A stretch of DNA of 64,000 bases, from NCBI RefSeq assembly GCF_019331695.1, contig NZ_JAHBBI010000009.1, positions 61,838 through 125,837 on the forward strand. Direction: 5' to 3'. Both the position numbers and the translations under genes were made by a program. Below are positions 8,110 through 18,400 of this stretch, piece by piece. The stretch is from Bifidobacterium pluvialisilvae (lineage in GTDB: Bacteria > Actinomycetota > Actinomycetes > Actinomycetales > Bifidobacteriaceae). The notes below the pieces were generated by a model, which saw only the letters and a list, made by a program, of their open reading frames with translations, did no database searches and was not told where the DNA came from. Positions within the stretch are counted from its first letter, which is position 1, and each line of letters begins with the position of its first letter.

Positions 8110-10404
8110 ATGAACGATCACGCCCAGACCAACACCGACCCCACCGCCGACATCAGCCCCAACTCTTCCCCCAGCATCAAAGACCTCACCCTCGAGGAGA
8201 AGGCCAGCCTCACTTCCGGCGGCGACGCCTGGCATCTGCAGGGCGTCGAATCCAAGGGCATCCCCGGCTACATGATTACCGACGGCCCGCACGGCCTGCG
8301 CAAGTCGCTCGCCACCGACACCGGCGACACCAACCTCGACGACTCCGTCCCCGCCACCTGCTTCCCGCCCGCCGCCGGCCTCTCCAGCTCGTGGAACCCG
8401 GCGCTGGCCGTCAAGGTCGGCGAGGCCATGGGTGAGGAATGCGTGCAGGAGAAGGTGGCCGTCATCCTTGGCCCCGGCGTGAACATCAAACGCAACCCGC
8501 TCGGCGGCCGTTGCTTCGAATACTGGTCCGAGGACCCGTATCTGGCCGGCCACGAGGCCGTCGGCATCGTCGAAGGCGTACAGTCCAAGGGCGTCGGCAC
8601 CTCGCTCAAGCACTTCGCCGCCAACAACCAGGAGACCGACCGTTTGCGCATCTCCGCACGCATCTCGCCGCGCGCCCTGCGCGAAATCTACCTCCCCGCG
8701 TTCGAGCACATCGTCAAAACCGCCCAGCCGTGGACCATCATGTGCTCCTATAACCAGATCAACGGCGTGCACTCCGCGCAGAACCGCTGGCTGCTCACCG
8801 ACGTGCTGCGCGACGAATGGGGCTTCAACGGCATCGTCATGAGCGACTGGGGCGCCGACCACGACCGTGTCGCCTCGCTCAACGCCGGACTCAACCTCGA
8901 AATGCCGCCAAGCTTCACCGACGACGACATCGTCTACGCCGCCCGCGACGGCCGCATCGCCCCCGACCAGCTCGACCGTATGGCGCAGGGCATGATCGAC
9001 CTCATCAACAAGGCCCGCCCGGCCATGAATCGGAACGACTACCGATACGACGTCGACGCCCACGACGAGGTCGCCCATCAGGCCGCCGTCGAATCCATCG
9101 TCATGCTCAAGAACGCCGACGCCATCCTCCCCCTCGCCGCCGACGCCAAGGTGGCCGTCATCGGCGAATTCGCCCGCACGCCGCGCTATCAGGGCGGCGG
9201 CTCTTCGCACATCACGCCCACGAAGATGACCGGCTTCCTCGACACCCTCGCCGCCCGTGGCATCGACGCCGCCTTCGCCCCCGGCTTCACCTTCGCCGAC
9301 GAGCCGCAGGACCCCGCCCTGACCGACGAGGCCGTCGCCGCCGCGAAGTCCAACGACGTCGTCCTACTGTTCCTCGGCCTGCCCGAGGCGGCCGAGTCGG
9401 AAGGCTTCGACCGCGAGACCCTCGACATCCCCGCCAAGCAAACCGCCCTGCTCAAGGCCATCGCCGCCGCCAACGAGAACGTCGTCGTGGTCCTGTCGAA
9501 CGGTTCCGTCGTCTCCGTCGCCCCGTGGCGCGACCACGCCAGGGGCATCCTCGAATCATGGCTGCTCGGCCAGGCCGGCGGCCCCGCCCTCGCCGACGTC
9601 ATCTTCGGTCGGCAGAGCCCGTCCGGCAAGCTCGCCCAATCCATCCCCATGGACATCAACGACGACCCGACCATGATGAACTGGCCGGGTGAGGAAGGCC
9701 ACGTCGACTACGGCGAAGGCGTGTTCGTCGGCTACCGCTACTACGACACCTACGACAAGCCGGTCGCCTACCCGTTCGGCTACGGACTAAGCTACGCCAC
9801 GTTCGCCATCGACGACGTCGTCGTGACGAGGTCCGGCGCGAACACGGCCCGCGTCACCGCCACCGTGACCAACACGTCCGACGTCGACGGCGCCGAAGTC
9901 GTGCAGGTGTACGTCGCGCCCGGCAAGGCCGAAGTCGCCCGCCCCCGTCATGAACTCAAGGGCTTCGAGAAGGTGTTCCTCAAGGCCGGCGAATCCACGA
10001 CCGTCACGTTCGACCTCGACGAACGCGCCTTCGCCTACTGGTCCGAGACGTTCGACGGCTGGCACGTCGAAGCCGGCGATTACACGATCGAGGTCGGCAT
10101 CAGCTCGCGCGATATCGTCGCCACCGGCGTCGTCACGCTTGACGGCGACGGCAAGACAAAGCCGCTGACCGAATGGTCCACGTACGGCGAATGGCAGGAC
10201 GATCCCGTCGGCGCGGCGATCGTCGCCGACATGGAGGCGCGTGGCCGGGCCGGCACGCTCCCCCAGCTGCCCGACACCGACATCGTGCGCGTCTTCCTGA
10301 AGAACATGCCCATCAATTCGATGCCGATGATCAAAAGCGACGGCGGCCGGGAACTCACCGCATTCCTGCTCGACGAATACGCCAAGGCGACGAGGACGGA
10401 ATAA
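8110..10404 (+). CDS. GH3 beta-glucosidase
   Basis: This 764-residue protein is a three-domain glycoside hydrolase family 3 enzyme. The N-terminal barrel (about 20-300) includes MITDGPHGLRK and the catalytic nucleophile motif IVMSDWGADHD near residue 245. The alpha/beta sandwich C-domain spans about 335-560 and has LFLGLPEAAESEGFDRETL. A fibronectin-III-like domain covers about 595-665 (EVVQVYVAPGKAEVARPRHELKGF). There is no signal peptide, so it acts in the cytoplasm on imported beta-glucosides. AGCGAGGAAG precedes the ATG. The divergent TetR gene and its two operators suggest induction by substrate. Confidence 0.93.
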   Translation: MNDHAQTNTDPTADISPNSSPSIKDLTLEEKASLTSGGDAWHLQGVESKGIPGYMITDGPHGLRKSLATDTGDTNLDDSVPATCFPPAAGLSSSWNPALAVKVGEAMGEECVQEKVAVILGPGVNIKRNPLGGRCFEYWSEDPYLAGHEAVGIVEGVQSKGVGTSLKHFAANNQETDRLRISARISPRALREIYLPAFEHIVKTAQPWTIMCSYNQINGVHSAQNRWLLTDVLRDEWGFNGIVMSDWGADHDRVASLNAGLNLEMPPSFTDDDIVYAARDGRIAPDQLDRMAQGMIDLINKARPAMNRNDYRYDVDAHDEVAHQAAVESIVMLKNADAILPLAADAKVAVIGEFARTPRYQGGGSSHITPTKMTGFLDTLAARGIDAAFAPGFTFADEPQDPALTDEAVAAAKSNDVVLLFLGLPEAAESEGFDRETLDIPAKQTALLKAIAAANENVVVVLSNGSVVSVAPWRDHARGILESWLLGQAGGPALADVIFGRQSPSGKLAQSIPMDINDDPTMMNWPGEEGHVDYGEGVFVGYRYYDTYDKPVAYPFGYGLSYATFAIDDVVVTRSGANTARVTATVTNTSDVDGAEVVQVYVAPGKAEVARPRHELKGFEKVFLKAGESTTVTFDLDERAFAYWSETFDGWHVEAGDYTIEVGISSRDIVATGVVTLDGDGKTKPLTEWSTYGEWQDDPVGAAIVADMEARGRAGTLPQLPDTDIVRVFLKNMPINSMPMIKSDGGRELTAFLLDEYAKATRTE

Positions 10405-10473
10405 TCATATGGAATAGTCGTACGATATATATGAAATAGTCATACGAAACTGCCGTACGTAATATCCGTACGA
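10405..10473. repeat. Array of CGTACG-type short palindromes
   Basis: Directly after the GH3 stop lie TCATATGG (10405-10412), TCGTACGA (10418-10425), TCATACGA (10440-10447), CCGTACGT (10453-10460) and CCGTACGA (10466-10473). Centres are spaced 13, 22, 13 and 13 bases apart. The array looks like clustered protein-binding half-sites. No terminator is evident here. Confidence 0.5.
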
Positions 10474-10574
10474 GACGGCCTTGCGCAACGACCGGCGGGA
10501 CGGTGCGGTAGCGCCGCCGCGCCGTCATCCACGTCGTGAATTGCCAACGGCGTAAATCCGAGAATGGGCGTAGA

Positions 10575-10612
10575 GTACTTTCGGCGGTCGATAGGGTGAC
10601 CGTCGAAAGTAC
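10575..10612. promoter_or_regulatory. Inverted repeat upstream of the MFS gene
   Basis: Fifteen-base arms, GTACTTTCGGCGGTC (10575-10589) and its inverted partner (10598-10612), have one mismatch and an 8-base spacer. They lie 133 bases before the transporter start, and could be an operator or an mRNA hairpin. Together with the CGTACG array it accounts for the structure seen in the 341-base gap. Confidence 0.5.
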
Positions 10613-10745
10613 CTATGATTCGCGTGCGATACGACGCCATATCCGACGAACGCCGGTCGAAGCTACGACGAACGTCAATCGAATGACGCAGGATGCGATA
10701 CCGCCCGCGGACCGACAGAGGATGAGCGACGGAAACAGGTGAAGC

Positions 10746-12353
10746 ATGGCAGACGAGCGGAACGGACAACGGCGGACACTCCCCCACAACGGGTCGGACA
10801 AGACAGGTGAGACAGACAGCGGTAGCGACAATATCGGTAAGTCCCCATCGTCCCTCAAAACACTGACCCGCGAGGAATCGTTCCAGAACGGCCATCTCAC
10901 ACGCGTGGCGATGGTGTCGCTCTCAATCCTCACGCTCATCACGTTCGTCGGCAACTTCACGCAGCTGCAATTGAGCTCCGCGTTGCCGGCCATCGTCGAC
11001 GAATTCCATATCAGCGTGACGACCGGCCAATGGCTCACGTCCGTGTTCCAGCTCGTCATGGGCGTGATGGTGCCGTTGACCGCGTTCCTCACGCGACGGT
11101 TCTCCACCCGACAGATCGTCATCACGTCGATGGTGGTGTTCACCATCGGGTCGGCGATTTCATGGCTGGGGCCGACCTTCGTGCTGGTGCTGCTCGGACG
11201 TGTGCTCGAGGCCGTCGGCACGGGCGTGATGTGGCCGGTGCTGCAAATCACCGTGTTCTCCATCTATCCGCTGTCGCGTCGCGGCATGGCCATGGGCACG
11301 GTCGGCCTCGCCATGAGCGTGGCCCCCGCCATCGGTCCGACGCTCGGCGGCTGGCAGGTCGACGTCGGCGGCTGGCGGTCGATCTTCGTCACGCTGACGA
11401 TCATCGGCGTCGTCTGTCTGGCGGCGTCCGTGCTTGGCTTGCGCAACTTCGGCGAGCATGATCCGACCGTCAAGGCCGACTTCTTCTCCGTGATGCTGTC
11501 GATCTTCGGATTCGGTGGCCTCATGTTCGGATTCACGAACATCGAGTCCTACCCCATCACGCATCCGATGACGTGGCTGCCGATGACCATCGGCGTCATC
11601 GGCATCATCTGGTTCGTGGCGCGGCAGCTGCGCCGTCCGCAGCCGCTGCTCAACCTGCGTGTGCTCAAGAACCGCGGCTTCATGGTCGGCACCATCACCG
11701 CGGCCGTCGCGTTCTTCGCGTTCAGCTCCATTCTCGTGATCATGCCGCTGTACATCCAGAACGACCGTGGCTATTCGGCGCTGATGAGCGGCGTCATCAT
11801 GCTGCCGGGCGCCATCGGCATGGCCATCACGCAGTTCTTCGGCGGCCGTGCGCTCGACACGTTCGGCGCCCGTCCGGTCGTGCTGTCGGGCAGCATCATC
11901 CTGACGTTGGGTACGTTCGCGATGAGTCTCATCTCCGCGGACTCGTGGATCTGGTGGGTGTCGATCTGCCAGTTCATCCGCCAGATCGGCATGGGATTCG
12001 TGCTCATGCCCGTCACCACATGGTCGTTGAACTGTCTGGAGCCGGAGGACGTCTCGGCCGGCTCGTCGGTGACGAACACCGTGCGCCAGATTGCCGGCGC
12101 CATGGGCGCGCCCGTGCTCGTGATCCTCATGGAGGTCATCGCGGACGCGCATCATGCGGCGCTCGGCGGCGGACAGGCCACGGCGGTGGCCGCCAGCATC
12201 TTCGGCATCCAGTGGGCGTTGCGCATCAGCGGCGCCCTGTGCTTCATCATGGTGTTGCTTTCCGTCTTCGGCGTGCGCGGCCAGGGCGCCGGCTCGGCCC
12301 ATGCGCTCGGCCGCGGCGCGATACGGAAGATCCGCGGCCTCAACCACCGGTGA
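10746..12353 (+). CDS. MFS transporter, DHA2 (EmrB/QacA-type) drug efflux family
   Basis: This 535-residue protein has a charged N-terminus of about 55 residues and then about 14 membrane segments, typical of the DHA2 drug:H+ antiporters. Motifs seen include LQLSSALPAIVDEFHIS in the first segment, TTGQWLTSVFQLVMGVMVPLT, and a motif C-like GLAMSVAPAIGPTLGG near residue 190. The family exports drugs, dyes or bile-type compounds using the proton gradient. AGGTGA lies upstream of ATG. The gene stands alone between the beta-glucosidase and a bidirectional terminator. An inverted repeat in its upstream region may be a regulator site. The substrate is unknown. Confidence 0.88.
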   Translation: MADERNGQRRTLPHNGSDKTGETDSGSDNIGKSPSSLKTLTREESFQNGHLTRVAMVSLSILTLITFVGNFTQLQLSSALPAIVDEFHISVTTGQWLTSVFQLVMGVMVPLTAFLTRRFSTRQIVITSMVVFTIGSAISWLGPTFVLVLLGRVLEAVGTGVMWPVLQITVFSIYPLSRRGMAMGTVGLAMSVAPAIGPTLGGWQVDVGGWRSIFVTLTIIGVVCLAASVLGLRNFGEHDPTVKADFFSVMLSIFGFGGLMFGFTNIESYPITHPMTWLPMTIGVIGIIWFVARQLRRPQPLLNLRVLKNRGFMVGTITAAVAFFAFSSILVIMPLYIQNDRGYSALMSGVIMLPGAIGMAITQFFGGRALDTFGARPVVLSGSIILTLGTFAMSLISADSWIWWVSICQFIRQIGMGFVLMPVTTWSLNCLEPEDVSAGSSVTNTVRQIAGAMGAPVLVILMEVIADAHHAALGGGQATAVAASIFGIQWALRISGALCFIMVLLSVFGVRGQGAGSAHALGRGAIRKIRGLNHR

Positions 12354-12367
12354 CGTATTCCGTTGCT

Positions 12368-12404
12368 ATGAGAAAACCCCGCCGCAAGGACGGGGTTTTC
12401 TCAT
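12368..12404. terminator. Bidirectional terminator between the MFS gene and the adhesin gene
   Basis: A perfect 14-base stem, ATGAGAAAACCCCG (12368-12381) with its complement (12391-12404), has an A-rich and T-rich outer part, so it can stop transcription from both convergent genes. Confidence 0.85.
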
Positions 12405-12419
12405 AGGCGGACTACCGAA

Positions 12420-15400
12420 TCATCGGCGATGACGGCCGATGGGGGCTCCCGCCGTTGCGGAACGACGTCGGACGGCGGTGACCGCCAATCCTCCGCCGAG
12501 CAGCAGCATGGCGAGGGCGAGGACGCCCGCGGCGTCGGAGCCGGTCTTCGACAGACGGACCACCGGCGTGTAGGTGTTCTCGAACACCGGTGCCGTATGG
12601 TCGCCGCCGAACAGTCCGGACGAGTATGCCACGGTGGCGCTCATCGTGCCGTCGAGCCTGTCGGTCACGGTGACCTTGGCCTCGTACACGGTCCGGTCGT
12701 AGCGGATGCCTTCGGCGTTGCCCACGGTCTCGCGGATCGTGTACCGGTACTCCCCCGGCTTGGTGAACTCGACCGGCGTGAACGTGACCTTGCCGTTGGC
12801 CGCGTTCTTTGCGGTCTGCACGGTTCTGCCGTTCGCGTCGCGCAGCTCGAACGTGAATTCGCCGTCCTTGAGCGCGCGGCCCTTGAGGGTCTTGCTCGCC
12901 GAGAACGTGGCGGTCGTCGGAGTCGGGGCGTACGTGTTGGAGAACACGGCGTCGGCGGGCTTCACGGCGTGGCCGTCGAGGCTGATCTCATGCGTGGCGC
13001 TCATCGTGCCGTCATGGTTGTCCACGACGGTGACGACGACCGTGTACGCGGTGTCGTCGTAGGTAACGCCGCCGAGTTTGTCGGCCTTCTCGCGCACGGT
13101 GTACGCGTAGGTGCCGGGCTTGGCGTACGTGATCTCACCGAAGGAGATCGTGCCGTCGGCACTATTCTTCGCGGTGGCGACGCCGTCCTTCGCATCCTTC
13201 GGCATCGGGACGGTGGCACCGTCCGCGCCTTGCGCACCGGTGAGGGTGAACGTGAATTCGCCGTCCTTGAGCGCACGGCCGTCGAGCGTCTTCGTGAAGT
13301 CGAACGAGTCGGTCACGGTGCCCGCCGAGTACGTGTTCTCGAAGGAGAACAGCGCGCCGGTGGCGGGGTCGGTGGTGGCGCTCATCGTGCCGTCGCCGTT
13401 GTCCTTGATGGTCACGGTGAAGGTGCGGGTGAGGGCCTTGTCGTTCGTCACGCCCGCCACGTCACCGGATTCGGCGACGCGGTAGGTGAACGTGCGTTCG
13501 GTCTGGCCGCCGAGGTCGGCGAACCTGTAGACCACCTTGCCGAGGTCGATGTTGCCGGCCTCGTCGTTCTGCGCGGTCAGTTCGCGCTTGTCCGTGACGG
13601 TCTTGCCGTCGGTGCCGAGCACGTGGAGCGGCGCGCCGTCGACGGGCGTGAGCGTGAAGGCGAACCTGCCCTTGAGCTGGTCGAGGGTGGTGGCGTAGTC
13701 GCCGTCGTCGAGCAGCTTCACGCCCTTGAACTCGATGGGGGTGGAGTCCGTGGTGGTGTAGTTGTTCTCGAAGGCGAGTCCGCTGCCGCCGTTCTGGCCG
13801 TCGAGGCCGTTCGTGGTGAGCGTGAGCGTGCCGTTGTGGTCCTTGTCCGCCACGTTCACGGTGAACGTGTGGGTGCGGGTCACGGCGGTCACGCCGCCGG
13901 GCAGGTTCGCTTCCGATTCGACGACCGTGTACGTGTGGTCGCCCAGGTCCTTGAGCGTGTAGCCCAGAGACTTGTCGAAGGTTATCTTGCCCGTGGAGTC
14001 GCTGGTGCCGGTGGAGACCGGGGTGCCGTTTGCCGCCGTGCCTTCGTAGACGTTGAACGTGTACTTGTCGGCGTCGGTGAGCTTGCGGCCGGTCATGGTC
14101 TTCGTGCCGGTGAGGTCCAGCTTGGCGGAGGCGGCGTAGGTGTTCTCGAAGGCGAACAGCTTCGCCGTGTCGACCGGGCTCGTGGCCACCTTGAGCGCGC
14201 CGGTGCCATCGTCCGTCACCGTGACGGTGAAGGTCTTGACGGCAGTCGCGTCGTTGGTGACGCCGGCCGTCGTGCCGCTCTCCTTGACCTCATAGGTGAA
14301 GGCCTTGGAGCGCGAGCCGTTCGCGCCGGGCGTGACGCCCTTCAGGTCGGCGAGCGTGTACTGCAGCGTGCCGAAGTCCACGGCGCCGGCCGCGGTGTTC
14401 TGTGCGGTGAGCGAGTCCTTGGTCTCCGTCTTGCCGTCGTCGCCAGCCACGTGGATGGGCGCGCCGTCCTTGCCGGTGAGCGTGAACGTGAACTTGCCGC
14501 CGAAGTCGGCCGTGTAGTCCTTGCCGTCATCGCCCTTCACCTGCTTCGTGCCGGCGATGGCCGTGGAACCGGCCGCCGAGTACGTGTTGGTGAACGTCGG
14601 CTGGGAAGGCGTGGACTTGCCGTCGACCTTCACGGTGGTGGCGAGCTTGCCGTTGCCGTTGTCCTTGACCGTCACCGTGTAGGTGTGGGCGGCGGTGTCG
14701 TAGGCGACGCCGGGCAGCTTGTCCTTGTCCGCCGGGATGACCTCGTTCACGGTGTAGGTGAACGTCTTCGACTTGGCACCGCCCAGATCGCTCAGCTGGT
14801 ACGCGATCGGGCTGAACGCCACCGAGCCGTCGGCTGCAGCCGGCTTGGTCTGGAGGAGCTTGCCGTCCTTCGTGGCACCCTCGTGGAGCTGGAACGTGAA
14901 GGCGCCCTGCGGAATCGCGCGGCTGGAGCCGTCCTCGTTTGTGAACGCCTTCTTCGCCGTGAGCGTGGCCGCGCCGGTGGCGTCGTAGGTGTTCGTGATC
15001 TCGGTGGTGTCGGTGTTCGTGTTCGCGTCGGTCACCGTGGCCTTGAGCGTGCCGGTGGCCTTGTCGAGCGTGACCTTGACCTCCACGTAGTTCCACGCGT
15101 CGCCGTAGGTGACGCCATCCTTGACGTTGCCCAGCGCACCTTCGGGCACGACCTCGCGGATCGAGTACTGGTAGGTGCCGGCCTTGTCGAAGGTGAGCTT
15201 GTCGAAGGTGACGTCGCCGTCGTCCGCGTTGGTCTTGGTCTGCAGCGGGTCCGCGGTGTTCTCGCCGTACCTCAGCCCGTCGTACAGGTTGAAGCTGAAC
15301 TGCTTGTCCTTGAGCGTGGCGCCGTTCAGGGTCTTGTGGGCCTTGAGCCGCACGTCCACGGCGGTGGGCTGGTAGGTGTTGGCGAACGTCGGCTGTGTGA

Positions 15401-18400
15401 CGGTCGTGCCGTCGGCCTTCGTGATGACCGGGGTGACCTTGAGCACGCCGTTCTCGAGCGAGACCGTGACGGCGGCCGTGTAGACGGTCGTGTCGTAGGT
15501 CATGCCCGCGGCGGTTCCCTTGACCTCGGAGATCCGGTACTGGTACGTCTTGGCCGCGCCGTTCTCGCCCAGGTCCTTGTCCGTGAAGGTGATGGCCTTG
15601 AACGCGCCGATGCCGTTGGCGTTGTTCGTGGTCGTGACGGTGCCGCCCGTGGCGCCGTTCGGCATCGGGGCGCCGTCCAGGCCTTCGAGCTGGAAGGTGA
15701 ACTGATTGGCCTGCATCTTGTTGGCGCCGGAGAGGTCGGTGTAGGTCTTCCTGACCGTCGGGCTCCAGTCCTGCGAGAGCTGGTCGTAGGTGTTGGCAAT
15801 CACCGCCACCGGGTCGGCGTCCTGGGCGGCCTTGACCTTCTTGGCCTTGGCGAGCGCCTGCTTGGAGGCGGCGGACGCCTTGGGTAGCTCCACCATGGCC
15901 ACGGCGCTGGTCAGCTGGCCCTTGCCGTCGTCGGTCACCGTCACCGTGGCACGGTACATGTCAGTGGAGTAGCTTACGCCCGGAAGCGGGTCGGCGGGCT
16001 CCTCCTCGCTGATGTTGTACGTGTAGGTGCCGGCCTTGGTGTAGGTCATCTGGCCGAAGCCGAACGCGTCGCCGTCGGTGGCGTCGTGCGTGAGTACGCC
16101 GTTCCTGGCCCCATCAGGCATCGGGACGTCGTTCTTGGCCACATTCGCGTCGCCGACCGCGAGCGTGCCGCCCACGGCTTCGAGCTTGAACGTGAACGAG
16201 TCGCCGTTCTGCCAGTCGCGGCCGCTGAGCGTCTTCTGCGCATGCAGTTCGGCCGTGGCGGGCGCGGGGCTGTACACGTTGTCGAACGCGGCCTCGTCGG
16301 AGTCGGCGTCGGTGGATGTCGCCGGATCGCCGTCGCTGACGATGTAGCTGGTCTTCAGCGTGCCGTTGCCGGCGTCCGCGACCGTCACCACCACCTTGCG
16401 GGTGGTGGCGTCGTAGGCGATGCCGTCCTTCGTGACGCCCTTGACCACCGGATTACCGCTGTCGTCCAGCTCGGCCACCGTGTAGGTCACGGTCCACGTC
16501 TTCGCCTTGTCGTTGTACGTCGCGTAGCCGTCCTTCACCGCCTGCGCCAGCGAGGCCGGCGTGTAGGCGATGCGGTTGAAGGTGACGCGTCCGGAGGTCT
16601 CGCCGCCGGCGGGCGCGGTGTTCGTCTTGGTCTGGATTGGCGTCTTGCCATCCGTGCCGTCGCCCTGATACAGGCCGAAGCTGAACTTGCCGGCCGTAAG
16701 CTTCGGCGAAGCGACGCCACTGGCGGCCGTCAGATTCTTGTGCAGCAGGAAGAACGTGAAGCCTTCCGGCGCGTAGGTGTTGGTGAAGCCGGCCTTGTCG
16801 GTCAACGCCTTGTCGGCGTCGGTCTTCGCAGTGGCATTGTCGTAGGCCGTCGACGCGACCTTCAGACCACCCTGGCCGTTGTCCACGACCTTGACGGTCA
16901 CGTATCCGACGTGATCGTCCTTCTGCGTGCCCTGCTTCACGTTGCCTGTTTCGGTGACCGCGAACTTGAAGGTTCCCGGCTTGGTGAAGTGCAGGCCGTC
17001 GAAGCTGAAGCCGGCGGGAGCGTCGTCCTTCGCGCCCTTGACGGTGGCCTCGAGCGTGCTGGCCTTCGCGTCGCCGCCGAGGACGATGGAATCGTCCTTC
17101 AGGCCGGCGCTCGCGGCCTTGGCCGCGTCGGTGCCGTCGGTCGCCGCACCGAGGCTGAACGTGAACGTCTCGTCCGCGTCCATGTCACGCCCGGTCAGCG
17201 TCTTCCGGCCTGCGATCGAAGCATCCACGGGGTTGAGCGTATAGGTGTTGGAGAACACCGGTCGGCCGTTGTCGAGCTTGCCGGCCGCGACCTTGTTGCC
17301 GTCCTGGTCGAGGATGGTGGTGCTCTGCTTGAGCACCGGCTTGTCGCCGTCCGTGGTGGTGGAGAGCACGACCTTCACCGTGTAGGTGGTGAGGTCGTAG
17401 GTCATGCCGTTGAGCGTGGCGGTCTTGCCGTCGGCGCTGGTCTTGGCTCCGGCAGGCGCGTTCTCCTTGAGCGTGTACGTGTAGGTCTTGCCGTCATCAT
17501 CGGAGCCGGTGTACTTGATGGCCGGGAACGACACCGTGCCGTCGGATTTGACGGCGGCGACCACGGAGCCTCCCCTCTTGCCTTCCGGCATCGGGGCCTT
17601 GCCGTCCGCGCTGAGCGTGAACGAGAACATGCCGTCGGTCAGCGGCTTGGAGCCGGTCCTGTCCTCGTACTTCTTGGTGGCGAGCAGGCTGAAGTTGATG
17701 CTCTCCGCGTCGAAGTAGTTGGTGAACCACGCCTTGTTGAAGGCGACGGGCTTCTCGGGGTTCTTGTAGTCGGAACCGTTGTCGTTGGACGCCTTGGTCA
17801 CGACGACGCCGTCGTCCGGATCGATGGACAGCTTGCCGTTGCCGTCATCCGCTACCTTCACCGTCACGTGGTAGAGCGCGTTGGAGTAGTCGATGCCGGG
17901 GATGGCCTGCTCGCCGTCGTTCGCCGTGGGCGTGTGCTCGTACAGGTCGTACTCGTAGGTGCCGGCCTTGGTGTACGTGATGTCGCCGAAGGCATGCACT
18001 TCGCCGTCGGTCACGGTCAGCGCGGCATAGCCGTCCTTCGCGCCCGCGGGCAGCGGGGCGTCGGGGTTCTGCGCGGTCGGCGCGAGACGGAACTCGAACG
18101 AGTCGCCCTGCTTCCAAGCACGGCCGGAGAGGTCCTTCTGCACCTTGATGGTGCCGGAGGTCGTGGCCGGGGTGGGCGTGTACGTGTTCTTGAACGCCCG
18201 GACGCCATTGTGGTCGTCGACGCCGGCGATCATGGGCTGGCCGCTCCTGACCTCGAGGTTGCCGGACGCGTTCTTCGCCACGTCGAACGTGACGGTCGCG
18301 GTGCGGTCGTCAAGCGTCACGCCGTCGCCGCCCTTGCCGGTCTCCTTGACCGTGTACACGTAGGTGCCGGCCTTGGAGAACGTGAAGTCGCCGAATGAGA

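Noticed and set aside
12429..15887. Plus-strand frame of 1152 codons opposite the adhesin
   Set aside because: It is antisense to a repetitive high-GC coding region, the composition is Val/Gly/Arg-rich without any domain, and the minus-strand frame has clear modules.
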